From Sarcocystis neurona (taxonomy: Eukaryota; Apicomplexa; Conoidasida; Eucoccidiorida; Sarcocystidae), in contig KL647298.1 of NCBI GenBank assembly GCA_000727475.1, positions 3,322,299-3,386,298 on the forward strand: 64,000 bases of DNA, given 5' to 3'. Both the position numbers and the translations under genes were made by a program. This document shows positions 24,211 to 36,600 of this stretch, in pieces. Below the pieces are notes generated by a model. The model did no database searches and was not told where the DNA came from. It saw only the letters and a program-made list of their open reading frames with translations. Numbering within the stretch: the first letter of the stretch is position 1; the number at the start of each line of letters is the position of its first letter.

Positions 24211-24393
24211 CGTTGCGTAGGTGAAGGGAGCGTGCTGTAGCAGCTGTCTCGCAAGGCGCAAGAAAGCGCAGCACTTGCAGCCGAGATATTTACCTGGCAG
24301 AGGAGTCTCCAAGGCACCGAGGCGCTGCAGCTCTGCAGTAGTAGGCCACGGCGCCAGTCCTTGGCAAAATTGGTCCATCGCCACTCGGTCTTC
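24040..24393 (-). CDS. Probable coding exon, unknown protein
   Basis: The minus strand has a GAGAGCAG acceptor above 24393. It then reads MDQFCQGLAPWPTTAELQRL preceded by five more codons, and continues GALETPLPGKYLGCKCCAFL. Composition is ordinary for about 100 residues and then becomes Leu-rich as CAG/CTG repeats begin near 24110. A CCAG|GTAAAT donor lies at 24294/24293, so the exon may be only 100 bases (24294-24393, ending in phase 1), or it may read through. The matching exon at 24721-24857 lies upstream across a TATA-rich intron. Function not recognised; this is one of the clearer coding signals in the left half. Confidence 0.5.
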
Positions 24394-24720
24394 CTGCTCT
24401 CATGTCACACAGAAGAAGAAAACAGAAGAAGTAACAGGTGCAAAACAGGGGAGAAATAAGAACGGAGATATCTCCCACCGTCTTCATTCGAACAGAGCAG
24501 CGACAAGCACACCACATATATATATATATACACATAAATGTATATGTACCAGCTACATATACCCAGGTACACATGTATACATACTACCTCTCTCTCTACG
24601 AATGCACACATATAAATATATATACGTGTATATATTTAGTCGCCTACATACACATAAATACACATGTATACATACTATCTCTCTCTCCATATATAGACGC
24701 GTATACATATATATATATAT
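24394..24720 (-). other. Probable intron with TATA microsatellites and tandem unit
   Basis: Lies between two minus-strand exon candidates. It contains a duplicated block with the word CACATGTATACATACTA at about 24569 and 24661, surrounded by TATA/GTAT. Confidence 0.4.
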
Positions 24721-24857
24721 ATGAGACTGCAGGCGAACAAATTTTGGGACGCGTGGTCCTCCTTGGTCTCTCCTTCTGGATGGTGACGCAGGCAGACGCT
24801 TGGGAACTCCTCTGCCGCACGAACAAAATTCTTCGCGTGATGCGCGCGCCACACAGA
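24721..24857 (-). CDS. Candidate internal exon, unknown protein
   Basis: After a CAGCTGCAG acceptor the minus strand reads SVWRAHHAKNFVRAAEEFPS and continues VCLRHHPEGETKEDHASQ. This is a charged, non-repetitive sequence in phase 0. The frame runs on into a TATA array near 24720, so the donor lies at or just before that point. It is probably joined to the exon starting at 24393. Family not recognised. Confidence 0.4.
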
Positions 24858-24874
24858 CTGCAGCTGTCCCAGCC

Positions 24875-25285
24875 ATTTCCCTCTATACCCGTCCGCTCCC
24901 TTCATATATATATATATATATATATATATGCATATATATGTTTGGCTGTGTGTGTGTACATGTACAGGGCTTGTTCCTGCTCTGCATGCCGAGAGAGAGA
25001 GAAAGTCCGGGAGTACACACGTGTACACACATATGTATATACATACTTATTTGGTAGCTTTGTTTCTATATTCGTACAGTTCTACTACATACAAATATAC
25101 ACATATATATATATATATGTGCAGGGTTTGTCCCTCGTCTTTGTATGGAGATAGAGAGTGAGAGAGAAAGCGAATTGAGGGTAGCTTGTATACATCGGCA
25201 CTTACATATATATGTGGTTCTTTGTGGTCGTTGGTCTATATTCGTACGCTCCTTCCACATGCAAATATATACATATACAGAGAGA
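24875..25285. repeat. ~170 bp degenerate tandem repeat, about 2.5 copies
   Basis: The word TTGGTCTATATTCGTACGCTCC (diverged) recurs near 24875, 25056 and 25227. A second block, CAGGG(C/T)TTGTTCC... followed by GAGAGAGAAAG, recurs near 24965 and 25122. Copies contain TATA runs of different length. Confidence 0.7.
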
Positions 25286-25289
25286 CGGA

Positions 25290-25960
25290 GACGGAGACGG
25301 AGAGAAGACCGGAGACGCAGGGAGAGACGGATAGAGAGGAGGATAGATGGACACGCAGATTGACGTTGTGGGGCAGAGATTTTCTGTGGGAAGGCATGTG
25401 GGTTAGGAAAGGAGCAGGCAGGTGTACAGATGCGAAGTTGGCGGAAGAAGAGGAGCCGCATGTGTGTGTTGCGCTGCCTTTCGAGAACCGGCAACGGAAG
25501 TGCGTTCCCTTTCCAACAGCAGCTGCGAGCAGAGAGACACACAGAGAGGAAGACGAACAAAGGAAGGCCTGTAGAATAGTGTGTGCATATGTGTGTTTGT
25601 GTTGAGACGTAACAGACAGGAAGAACAGGTCCCTCTTTGGTGCGGAGAAAGCGTTTCGAAGAAGTGTATATTTATTGCAGAAAAGGGCGCATATGCAGGC
25701 CAGGGAACGAGGGCTGCGGAGAAGCAAAACGGAGGAGAAAGCAGGCGTCTGTCCCGACCAAAACGTCAGCGGGTTCGACGTCGTGGTCTGGTGGTGCTGC
25801 AGAAGAAGAAGCAGCAGCTTCTGTGTGTCTTTCCTGCTCCTGCTGTTTCGGCGGGGGGAGGTGCGAAGAGGGTGCCGCTGCTGCTGCTGCTTCTTCGCTG
25901 GGAGCTGGCGCCTCACGGGCCAGGGCCGCGCGTAGGCGCTCGCTGACGATGAAGAGATTC
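25290..25960. other. GC-rich island with open frames on both strands
   Basis: Three minus-strand frames and two plus-strand frames are open through most of 25380-25930. One minus frame after a CTGCTCGCAG acceptor (start near 25526) reads LLLERERTSVAGSRKAAQHT and could be an exon, but equally good alternatives overlap it. No call is made. Confidence 0.3.
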
Positions 25961-25979
25961 GGAGGAGGGTCTACGAACG

Positions 25980-26420
25980 GGTAGCTGCAACAACAGACGC
26001 AGCAGCAGCAACAGCAGCAGCAGCGACGTGGGAGCAGCAGCGGTGTTCAAATTCGCAGGGACGGCAGAGGAGGGGCCGCAGCAGCAGCAGCGACAGACGC
26101 AGCAAGGAAGAAAGCGGCTGCAGCAAGACGAACTGCAGCAGTAGCGGAAGCAGCAAGAACTGCAACAGAGAAGCAGCAACAAGGACAGCAGCAGAGTATC
26201 AGCAGCAGCAAACATGGCAGGCGAGCAGCAGGAGTAACACGAGGAGGAAGAGCAGCTGCGGAGGGAGAACGAGCTTCGGCAAGAGCAGCAGGAGGGCCAA
26301 AAAGCAGCAGCAGACGTCCAAGAGGAACAAGAGGAGTCGGCAAACGAGGCGCCACCTGGGACGCGCGCATGCCCCGCGCAGCATCTCGCGGAGGCCCAAG
26401 CGGGGGCGCATGGAGCCCTC
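25980..26420. repeat. CAG/GCAGCAG-rich tract
   Basis: About 440 bases of interrupted CAG repeats on the + strand. One minus frame (26370-26047) begins with ATG and a hydrophobic stretch resembling a signal peptide, then runs into Leu/Ala/Cys repeats. It may be coding but is dominated by repeats. Confidence 0.75.
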
Positions 26421-26809
26421 TCGCCGTCCACGCGTTTCAACAAGAAGAGGCAAAGAAGAAGACGAAGAGAAGAAAAAGAGACAGACGGGAGAAAACAAAG
26501 AAAGAGAAGAAGCGGACGCGGCGAAGGTCTGCGTTTGCGGCGGGAGAAGAAGAGGGGAAGACGGGGGAGTGTTTGACGAGAGAGATACGTAGATAGAAGA
26601 GCGAGGCATGCATGCGCAGCAGCAGCAGGATAATATTATGGAAGCGACTTTTTAAAACGAAGGTACACACACATGTCCACATCAAAGAGTGAGATACATG
26701 TCAATCCTTATATTCTCCTGCGCCCAGCAGCAGCGAGAAGAAGACTGACCCGTCCGCCGGCCCTTCTCCGGCAGCAGCGGCAGCAGCAAAATTCTTTCTG
26801 CCGCAGGTT

Positions 26810-27990
26810 CTTCACGCGGCTTCAACGACTTTTACGAAGATTTCGACCACTTCAACTATCACTAGGAGTCCTTCGATCCCTCGTCACATGTCCCCCTTCT
26901 CTCTGTCTCTGGAAGCGCCAATAGTCCCGCTTCTTCTCGAGTTTCCTACGACTTTTGCTTCTTGTACTATTCCTGCGCGAGCCTTTGGACGATCTCCTCT
27001 CTCTCCGCCTCCCTACATGAGTAAATCAAATGTCCCGCGTTCTCTCTTCTTGTCCGTGGCGGGAGAACAACCCCCCTTGACGCTCTCTCCCTCCCGTGTC
27101 GACCCGTGGCCCGGGCAGCAAGAAGTTTCCTGCCTTCTTCTTCTTCCTGCTGCTGCTGCTGCGCCTTTTCCCAGAACTGCTGCTGCTCCTATTTCGGCTT
27201 CTTCTTCTCCTCTCCCGCTTCTACTGCTGCTACCCTCGCTTGCCCTACTCGTGCTTCTTCTACTTCTTCTACTTCTCCTTGCTGTAGTCCTACCTCTCCT
27301 AGTATTTCTACGTCTACTTCGACTCCGATTTCTGCTTCTACGTCGACTTCTGCTTCTACGTCTACAACCACCCCTACATCTCCTGCTTCCCCTTCTCCTC
27401 CTCCTCCTACTACTACTTCTCCTTCTTATAATACTCCTGCCTTCACCCCTATTGCTACTTCCACTACTACTGCTACTACCACTGCTACTTCTACTACCAC
27501 TGCTGCTTCTACTACCACTGCTACGTCTACTACTACTCCTACTGCTGCGTCTACGTCTACAGCCACCCCTACTGCTGCTTCTACGTCTACTACTACTCCT
27601 ACTGCTGCTTCTACGTCTACTTCTGCTTCTATGTCTACTTCTGCTTCTACGTCTACTTCTGCATCTACCTCTACTACTACTCCTCCTGCTTCTACGTCTA
27701 CTGCTGCTTCTACGTCTACTACTACTCCTACTGCTGCTTCTAGGCCTACTTCCGCTTCTACGTCTACTACTACTACTGCTGCTTCTACGTCCACTACTAC
27801 TCCTACTGCTGCTTCTACGTCTACGTCTACTACGGGTTCTACTTGTGCTCCTGCCTCTCCTTCTTCTTCTACCTCTTCTGCTAACGACTTCTGCTCCTAC
27901 CTCTACATCTGCTCCTCCTACCATTTCTGCTTCTACTGCTGCTCCTACTACTTCTACTTGTGCTAATACAACTGCTTCTACTTCGTCTGC
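26810..27990 (+). repeat. Pyrimidine-rich tract with Ser/Thr codon repeat
   Basis: The + strand is almost purine-free from about 27140 to 27990. From 27300 to 27850 it is an ordered trinucleotide array with units such as ACGTCTACTACTACTCCT ending in GCTGCTTCT, in 18, 27 and 30 base steps. One frame reads mucin-like Ser-Thr-Thr-Pro-Ala repeats, another reads Leu-Arg, and the opposite strand reads Val-Asp-Val-Glu-Ala. Lack of stops follows from composition. The 5' part (26810-27120) is less repetitive and could be genuine Ser/Pro-rich coding sequence, but no borders confirm it. Confidence 0.7.
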
Positions 27991-28210
27991 TTCTACATGC
28001 AGCGTTGTCCGCGTTTTCTTGTCGTCCTACATATGTGTGTGCTTGCGTAAGAGGGGTTAAGAAGAAGTTCCCTATCTCACGTCCAAACGGATGTGTACAC
28101 GGCTGTCTCTGGTTATCTACAAACAGAGACTGAAAGCGACAATCTTGTCCACTTTTCTTCAGCCGCATGCACGTGCGCGGGGAAGTCATGCTTTCTCCTT
28201 TTGCCAGTTA

Positions 28211-30210
28211 CTAGCGTAGACGCACATGAGGAGAGACATACTGCGTCTTCTCTTCTTCTTCCGCTGTGAGAAGGTTATCTTCGATAGTCGTAGTTTCAAC
28301 AGTCTCCTTGACGGGACGCAGGTGTGGAAGAATTCCTTGCTGCTGCTGCGGCTGCGCATGCAGCTGCTGCTTGCGTGACGCCTCATTGCTAGCGACGCGC
28401 CCAGGAGAAGCCACAGAGCAAGCAGCGAAGAAACGCAAAGAGGCGTGCCTCTTCCCTGCCGCTGCAGCAGCGTGGAACCCGGCAACAAGTGGGTTACGGG
28501 AAGAAGCGGAAGAAGAAAGGGAACAGGAGGAAAAAGCAAAAGGAGGAAGGGAAGAAGAAGCAGATAAAAGCGAAGAAGATGAAGAAGAAGAAGGGAAGAA
28601 GCAAAAAGCAGAGACAGAGGCAGCAGGAGAGGAGCAGGAGAGGAAGGGAGAAGAACAACGTGGGGGCCGAGGATGCGGAAAAGGAAGAGGAAACGAAGAA
28701 GGGAAAGTCAGGAGAATTCCCAGGGGCGCGGGCAACTGCAGCAGAGACGAACAGAAACAGCGACGCAAAGTCCACACGGGAGAAAATGCAGCGGTCGGAA
28801 TCGTCCTGCTCTCCTCTGTGCTGTTCTTGCCGTTGTGGCTGCCCCTGTGGCTGCTGGTACTGCCCCTAGAGCTACTGCTGCGATCGGTGCTGCTGTTGTT
28901 GTTCCTGCTGCTGTTGCTGCTGCCGCTGTTGCTCCCGCTGCTGTTGCTCCTGCTGCTGTTGCTCCTGCTCTTGCTGTTGCTGCTGTTGCTGTTGCTGCTG
29001 CTGCTGTTGCTGGGCGTTGCGACTGGACAGACGCCTTTTACCTGCGGCTCGCGTGTCCTCATCACGCCGCTAAGAAGCCTCGCAAAATCGGGCAGCAGCT
29101 GCCGTCTCGTTGTCACTGCTTCTTTCTCCGCGGCGGCACACGAAGGAACTGCCGCAGCTGCTGCAGCAACAGGAGCAGGCGAAGCAGCACGAAGGGAGAG
29201 GCACATGAAGACGTAGCGCTGTGTCTCCAGGCATTTGCAAAGAAGGGAAGCAACTGCAGCAGCGGGACTCGCGGGTCTGTATATGTGTTGTAGACCGCCG
29301 CCATTTTGAGCGACCTGCTGCTGCTTCTGCTTCTGTTGCAACTCGTTCTTCAGCTGCTGCTTTGGAAACTGTTGTTCCTCCTGCTGCTTCTGCTGCTTGT
29401 GCTGCGCCCGCCGCTGCTGCTGCTGCTGCTTCTTCTTCGCAAGGCAAGGAAGGACGCGAGGCGAGAAAGGGAGAGAAGAAGCAGTCGTAGAAGAAAACCT
29501 CCAGGTGGCCGCGCTGGCACGAGCCAGGTGGGAGTCGCTACAGAACAGGGGAGAAGCAGCAGAGAAAAACGGGAAGAGAAACACGAAAGACAGAGAGACA
29601 AGGAGCGTGGGACACCGAGTGAAGGTTGACACTATCAAAGGATTTGCTTTGCTCAACGCAGCAGCTGCAACGGCGAGACTTGAGAAGCCAGGGCGGCAGC
29701 AAAGAAAGAAGCGCCGCACAGGCAGAAAAGAGAAGAAGTGAACTTTCTCTTGCATCCTCCCCCGTTTGCAATATTCTTCATTTCCTGCTGCAAACGCAGG
29801 GGAAAGCGAAGTAGAGTGCAGCGCAGGGCGGAGAAATGGAGAAGGAGGAATAGGGAAGGCAAAAGAAGCAGCAAAGGCAGAAGATGAAGAAGAGCGGGGA
29901 GACGCACTCAGGAAATTGTAAGTAAAGCGACAGAGAGAAACGAGTGTGGCTGGACAGGCCACACGGAGGCGCCTGCGCAGAGCGGCCCGGAGAAGGAGCA
30001 GAAAAGCGAATCCGAAGACAGACAGAACGTCACAGCAGCGACAAGCACGTCCACGCACCAGAGATGCTGCTGCTGCTGCTGTTTTATGCAGCCATCGGCT
30101 GCGCATTCTTCTCTCGTAGACGTCTCCTGTTAGGCGTCGCAGCATTTTCTTCCACAAACAATTTCTCTCCACAAAAATATACGTGACGCTGTCCTCCGTG
30201 TGCACATGCA
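28211..30210 (-). CDS. Probable low-complexity protein, unknown function
   Basis: A minus-strand frame stays open for more than 660 codons to TAG at 28211. From the putative ATG at 30210 it reads MHVHTEDSVTYIFVERNCLW, and a GTGCGT donor could end a first exon near 30056. CT-rich sequence follows, which may be intron, until about 29450. From there it reads Gln/Lys-rich, then ordinary sequence (for example RRQLLPDFARLLSGVMRTRE), a long Ser/Asn run, a Ser/Pro/Phe-rich stretch, and an ordinary C-terminus with PHLRPVKETVETTTIEDNLL ending in SPHVRLR. The repeat-free ends argue for a real protein. The middle is compositionally biased and exon borders are not certain. The + strand reading of 28266-29216 is Lys/Glu/Leu repeats and is taken as antisense. 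Confidence 0.45.
28880..29020. repeat. CTG/TTG trinucleotide array
   Basis: Interrupted CTGTTGCTGCTG repeats. On the minus strand they read as CAG/CAA/AGC and give the Ser/Asn run of the 28211-30210 frame. Confidence 0.9.
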
Positions 30211-30329
30211 TGCAAAGAAGAGAAGACAAGAGAGAGAGAAACACTGAGAGAGTGACAGAACGAAACACGAACAGCAAAATTACACACATGAGCCCATATG
30301 TGTATAAGACGTATTTATTCGCGTACATA

Positions 30330-30760
30330 TATACATATATGCGTGTGTACTCAAATAGGCATAGATACTATTTCACATGTGCATATATATATATATATGT
30401 ATGTATCCACGTACGTAGGCAGTAGAGAGATATGTGAAATATCTGTTCAACACGCAGACAAATACACAAAGATGTGTCCTAAACGCATATACATATATGC
30501 GTATATGAATAGATACATATATATAGATACACACGAAGATACGTACACACACGAGTTCACAAAAGCAGCCACACACATACGGATAAAGAAATAGATACAA
30601 AAAGACTGAATTCACATACTTATGTATACGTATTTCATACATAAATATATATGCACAGAAATATATTGTCTCGAAATATAATTACGTAGATCCACATGTA
30701 TAAATATATATATATATATGAGGCATGCAGCCATTGGTTGATCCGTAGAGAGAGAGGCGC
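30330..30760. repeat. TATA/GTAT microsatellites
   Basis: AT arrays with CATATATG and GTATAC words. This is the last dense microsatellite before the repeat-poor segment. Confidence 0.8.
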
Positions 30761-31239
30761 GTACAGCATTAGCACGAGGTAGTGGAGCACCGACACACTG
30801 TTATGCTTACGACGCTGAGGGATTCACTCGTACGTACTTCCAACCTGACATCCCGATGTTAAACCAAAATCTACACAAATAAAATACATACACGTGTACA
30901 GGCGTATGATCACGTAATCGCTTTTTTGTCATAACGTTCCTGTAGAACGCTACAGTGTTATGCATCTGGATATCCTGCCCCGCAGTAAAGACGCACATTT
31001 TGAAGCATGCATATATATATATATATATGGGTAGGTAAATTTTTGGTAAGTCGGTCTCCCTGTACTTTTAGACATACCGCACGCATATTCGCACACACTC
31101 TGGGAGAGAGCGAGAGAGACAGAGAGAGCACTACCTTAGAGGAGTTGTGTATATACACGTACACGTATCAGGTGTCCCTGTGATATACACACTGTGTGTA
31201 GTAAGAGAGATACAGAGAGGGAGAATGGTGGGAGTGAAC

Positions 31240-31400
31240 GAATTCTCAGTAGGTGAACAGTAGCTGCACATTTGTACATAGATCTCAGACAGAGAGGGGA
31301 GAGAGGGACACACACACAGAAACAGACGGAAACTGATGAGAGTGAAATACCCACAAACAGACAAACAGTAGCTGTACATTTGTAGATATGTCACATATAG
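31240..31400. repeat. Two-copy ~115 bp tandem repeat
   Basis: The block CAGTAGCTG(C/T)ACATTTGTA, followed by a GA-rich stretch, occurs near 31257 and 31367 in the same direction. Confidence 0.6.
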
Positions 31401-32908
31401 AGGAAAGCGAGAGAGCGAGAAGGAGCAAAAACAATGAATGCGCAGACAGCATCTGTACACGTAGACGCATGTCACCTACCGACTTCGTATTTAAAGAGGG
31501 GGACCAAGGAGCACGGGAACAGAAGCGTTTGTGCAGCTCTCCAGCTGTGAGACTGGCAACGTTGCACGTTGTACCCTGAATCGTCTGTTCCCCGGCGTGC
31601 AGTAGATGTGCTCACGTTTGTGTCTGCGCGCCGTAGAGGTTCCAAGCAAACACAAATTACATCAGTGCTACATATAAAGTAGGGTGCGCATAAATGCGAG
31701 TATGCGAATACGAATACGTCACCACGTTCATCTATATTCACCCAGGTAGAACTGTAGAAGTCGCTGTAACATTGTGCGTCTACGGTTCTCGGAGATCGCA
31801 GACACGGTCGCATGAGCGACCAGTTTCGCACGGGTGGCTCTTCCGCGGCGTTCACTTGGAATTTGGATGCCTCGCAGTCTGAGAGGTTTCGAGAAAGTGA
31901 AAGCAGCGGCCCTCAGAAGAAGCGCCTACCCGCGGCGACCCCTGTGGGTGAGGAGCCTCTCCTATTATTGAACAAATTCGTGCACCAATACACACAAACG
32001 GAAAGGGCGGGGACGCGGACCGACATTCTTGTCCCTTTGGGTGTAAATACACAGAAAAGCGTGTCGTGACGTGTAATAGTGCTGTACAGACACCTGGCTG
32101 TGCGTTTGTCTGCACGTGACACGGTGGAACCCCGTTCAAAAGACGTGCCCCGGCCTTTTCCCATACAGCAGTGGGCAACTCTACACACCGAAGACACGTC
32201 TGTCGACACCTGATCGACAAGCTGCGGCCACGGGGGAAAAGCCAGAAAATGCACCAGGCTTCTCGGGATACAGTGTAGGTCAGCAAAGGCGCAAGCACAT
32301 CATTCGGCTACAAGCAACCGGAAGAGGACCAGTCGAACTTGTTCAGAAGCCTACACATAAACAGAGAAGCAACGATTTCACACAGGAGAACAACCGACCT
32401 GCAAAGTGGCCGTCCGGCGGTGTACGGTGTGTGAGGCTCCGTCAGCGCATGTCCACGGAATGAATGATCAGCCGTGTGCGGCTGCGCCCCACGAATCAAA
32501 GCACTGTCAATTGCGTCCAACAAAGACTCTTTGCCTGCCACGGTGCATTTTCGAAAGTACTTATGGTGTTCTTGTCCCTCACCGACTGCCTGGAGAGGAA
32601 ATCTAGGACTTACCAGGGTTGACGGATCAGCCAGCCGTGCACCGTGGTACGTCCGTGAACTGGCTGCACGTCTCGAGCAAAGCTGTGCTTGCATGTTTAA
32701 TGCAAGGCCGCAGGTACGGTACGGCTGCGCTCGTGTACGTAATGCTTTGAGGATATTGCTTTCTTTTTAAATGTTGTGGAATCTATATGCGTGTATAGGT
32801 AGGCACGCACGCAGTGTCGCCCAGGCGCAAATGCCCAAGGAATTCCTAAAAGCACACAATACCACCGTATTGATTGCAGCATTAGGCTATAACGCATTTT
32901 ACCTGCAG

Positions 32909-33072
32909 GGAGTGTGTCTCTCGAAGCGGTCTCGTCTGTTGCGAAATATCGGGCATCGCAGATTAGAGCGGAGGGCTTCATAAGCGTGGTCGGCACCAAC
33001 GCAATGCTCCGGGTTGCTGTCGTCCCCACTGGATCTCAACAAATACTCTCCACACATATCTTGCTTGCATAA
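32909..33072 (+). CDS. Candidate terminal exon, strand ambiguous
   Basis: An ACCTGCAG acceptor is followed by 2 bases and 53 codons to TAA. The peptide begins SVSLEAVSSVAKYRASQIRA and continues with hydrophobic, repeat-free sequence. The minus strand over the same bases is also open (frame starting MGTTATRSIALVPTTLMKPS), so the strand is undecided. Family not recognised. Confidence 0.25.
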
Positions 33073-33138
33073 TTAAAGAGAGTAATAGTGTTTTTTGAGC
33101 TTCACGCCCATCTTACCGTAGTCGTGTGTTCCTCTCAG

Positions 33139-33656
33139 TAGTTGAAGGAGTACGCTGGAGAGATGTTTGTACGGGTCATGACATTTTGATGGGACTTTCT
33201 GGAGAATATAGACTCGCTTTGTGTGACGCAAAGGAATCTGACTTTGCAAAGATGAGAACTGTTTGTGTGTGCAAGGAGGAAGACTGCGGAATTGGAGGTG
33301 GTCTCCATTGGCGTGGAGCTTTACACTTATATCACGGCGGTCCGTCGCATAAACGTATGGTATTGGATATATGGTGCGTCTGGCAAACATTCTGATGTGA
33401 ATAAACCGAATTGAACTGCCCACACTCATGCGAGAGATATTGATAAGGATACCATTTATTGAGGCAGAACGCCTACGTAGAGTGGTTAAGACGTGAATTT
33501 CCCGATTCAACATACGCAAATCCTTTTTCTGGAAAACAAGATATCAGACGGAGAATCTCCATCAATCGTGGCAAAAGTGCTTCTGCAAGTTACCGTGGAC
33601 TACACCGTGGGAAAAGCATAATGCTGAAGGAGCATTTCTCTGCAGAACTACTATAG
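33139..33656 (+). CDS. Candidate two-exon gene, unknown protein
   Basis: Exon A (33139-33373) follows a TTCCTCTCAG acceptor and reads VEGVRWRDVCTGHDILMGLS, then a Cys-rich stretch (CVCKEEDCGI) and a Gly/His stretch. It ends in phase 2 at a GTGCGT. Exon B (33464-33656) starts after TTATTGAG, restores a Trp codon and reads QNAYVEWLRREFPDSTYANP to a TAG. The 90-base intron is short and its acceptor tract is weak. An uninterrupted 148-codon frame also covers much of this stretch on the minus strand (33519-33073). Protein family not recognised; the phase match is the main support. Confidence 0.3.
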
Positions 33657-36600
33657 TGCGTTACTCAAACGGGAATGAAGTGTGCTGAATCGTTCTGGGG
33701 GACAAGTTTTGCGTCAACTTCCAGAGCGACTCTCTACAAGTTCACTACATGCCTTAGCAGCAAGTCGTACTTAAGCCCTCTAAGCCACTGGTTATCCAGT
33801 GGCATTGGTGAGTACCACATTCCACTTGAACGCTTCCTGCAGACGCATTGCACCAGTGCCTCAACGAACGTCTATCGTAAAGACAATAAAAGGAAAAACA
33901 AATTCTGCAACACTGTGTACTACTGTGACTTCACCCAATTCAAATCTGCACTAAAATTCCAAAGTTTAAATATATACATATATACATGTGTATATTTCTA
34001 TTTAACGCCAGAAGCGAGATTACCATCCGCCGACGAAGCTACTGATAATTGTTTCATCTGCATATACATTTACAAATCTAATACGTTGATACAAATAGAT
34101 CCGGATACTAAATAGGAAGGAATGTTTATACGCACGAATATCAGCATGTAGCGCCTTTTCCGCCCAGGGCCCTTTCTGAGCGGGGCCCGGGCACATATTC
34201 TCCCTGTTGGGACGATGCGGTAGATTACGCTGCGGAGGTGCATCTCGACCTCGATATTCGTTACAAACCAAGGATCGATCTGTAGTAATGCATCCACATA
34301 CACCGACGCGTATGGGTGGTGCTGAGACATACGAGGAGGCACACCAGGCATAAGCACGCAACAAGCCTTCGTCCAGCTCGATTGTATGTAAGTACTGGTT
34401 TGTACAAGGTGTAGAGATCCCAGTGACACATCGTGCTTCTCACTCAAGACCCGTCACAACTAGTTCCCTGGATAGCTTTTCATTTGTTTTCCTCCTAAAG
34501 ACGCTCGAGGAAGCGTATAAATAATTTGTCTTACCCTGAGGGCTGCACACGTGCACGCGGATGAAGCGTAATTCAGTCTTCGTGATTCTACCCGTGTACG
34601 TTGAAAAAAACCAGCTGGGTCTCCAAACCGCGGAACGGTGTGATATTGTGTTTATTTGCAGTGGGCCAAGTACAAGTCGACGTGGAGATGCGCCTAGATT
34701 TTGTGTGCACAATAACGTGGAAAATACTAAATACCGTACGCAGAGCAGTGCCAAACTTCAATGTCATTGATGCGCACCTGTTAGCACACGCATACGTGAC
34801 ATCAGTTCTTAACCTCTGCTGTCGGGTTGAAACGTTTCTTGCTCTCCACGTGCGCTCAGAGGAAGGCTAACCCACTGAGTGCGCAGTCCAAGCACGCATA
34901 ATATCACGCGTTGTGGGATGCGGTGTGTTGTTGCAGCGTCCTCGTACGTACGCATCTGCATATATGTATATACATTCATACAGAGGGATGCGTGCAACAG
35001 TGGTGCACCGGCAGGGGTACCACATAAACATTCTTTGGTGCTCCCCTAGAGATGTGAGTTGAAACCTGGATACCTGGTGCTGCATACTACAGCGAGAAAA
35101 GAAAAAAACACCTAATCAAAGTGTTCTAATGCATACTGTTCCGCACACGGTCTGCTGTCATGAACTTTGATCTTCACACTGAGGTGTTCACAGACATGTG
35201 TGAAGAGGAAATGTGAATAATCCTACAAATTAAGACACGCATCTAAGGATTGGAGCCATTCTTACACGTTTATAGATATACACAGATTTCCGTCTACGCG
35301 ACTAGCGAGACTCTTCTACACACCATCGTACACATAGGTTCCAACGTACAGGAGCCTATGTACGTGCCTAAGTCCACATCTGCACGCATATGCACGTAGG
35401 TATGTGTATATATATATATGATATGTTTCAGATATGAAGGTGGAGGTATTGATCCGTATTTGTACAGAAATGCACCGAAGAATTCGTAACGTTGTCAGCC
35501 ACAGACATCAGAACGCACACATGTGTATGTTCTCCTCCCTGGCAGCAACAGGGGGTCTATCACCCCCATTGCGACTAATGCGAGTGCCGCATCAAGTCAC
35601 GTTGCTGCTCATCTACTGGTATACACCACTGCAAGCCTGCATCGCCTTCATAAAGTGGAAATACGTCACACGACGAAGAATTCAAATCGTAGGACAAAGT
35701 GTAACACCTACCTCTGGCCACTTCGCGCAGGGCGCCTGTATACGCCCGCACGTATGTGCTTCTACAAACATGAAGACACGCTTCTATAACATCAGTCGAA
35801 ATATCTTTTTCCCTCTTTCCCTCTAATATTGGCTGCACACGTAGATCAATATACACGTGTATACTCACACCTTTTGCTCTTTCTCACTATGCACGTGTGT
35901 ATATGGGTACACGTGTGGATCCTTGCATCTTCTGTTCTTCCTCTCTGTGCGTTCAGTACTTATCGAACACAACCGTCCGTACTTGTGGTTTCTGTTACAG
36001 TCGTGAATTCAACTCCTTGTGGACGCGGAGCGCAAGGACAGCCATATACAAAGGGAGTTTTGTTGCCGCGGAAGTGGCTATTTTCCGGTAAACAAGTGTT
36101 CACACACCAGTGCCTAAAAGGGATATAATGTGGTGCATGATCGAGGTCTCATTCGTGAAGGCACTCCTCGTTTTTCTCGATGGAAAACTTGAATAAAAAA
36201 CGATCGTGACAGAGAAGATGGCTGGGGATAAGAGCTTGAAGAGCCAGTTGTGGAAGAGGTGTTTGTGGGTGAGAACGCGTTGGAACGAAGAGTTGGCAGG
36301 CTTGGTCAAGAAGAAGGCAACATATCCAGTATAACGAAAAATATGTATCTGAGCTTTGGAAGCAGAATAAATATCATTCGGGGGTCAATGTGGCGCAGAC
36401 CATGAAGCGGCATCCGGTCGAAATGGGCGCCACGCGTATCTACAGAGGGGACGAAACGGGTTGCCTGTGTTGTCACGTCGCGTTCGTGGGAGGAACATCA
36501 GGAGGTTTGCAACGAATAAGGAGAAACGATGTCCTCTGGAAGGATTTGCTCGCATGAAAGAGTATTTTTCAGAAGTGCAGGCGGGATATCAGGGGAGACT

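Noticed and set aside
27013..27924. 303-codon Arg/Ser frame on the minus strand of the pyrimidine tract
   Set aside because: Antisense of the trinucleotide array; composition alone prevents stop codons.
28266..29216. 316-codon + strand Lys/Glu/Leu frame
   Set aside because: Antisense of the more protein-like minus-strand frame; consists of purine and CTG repeats.
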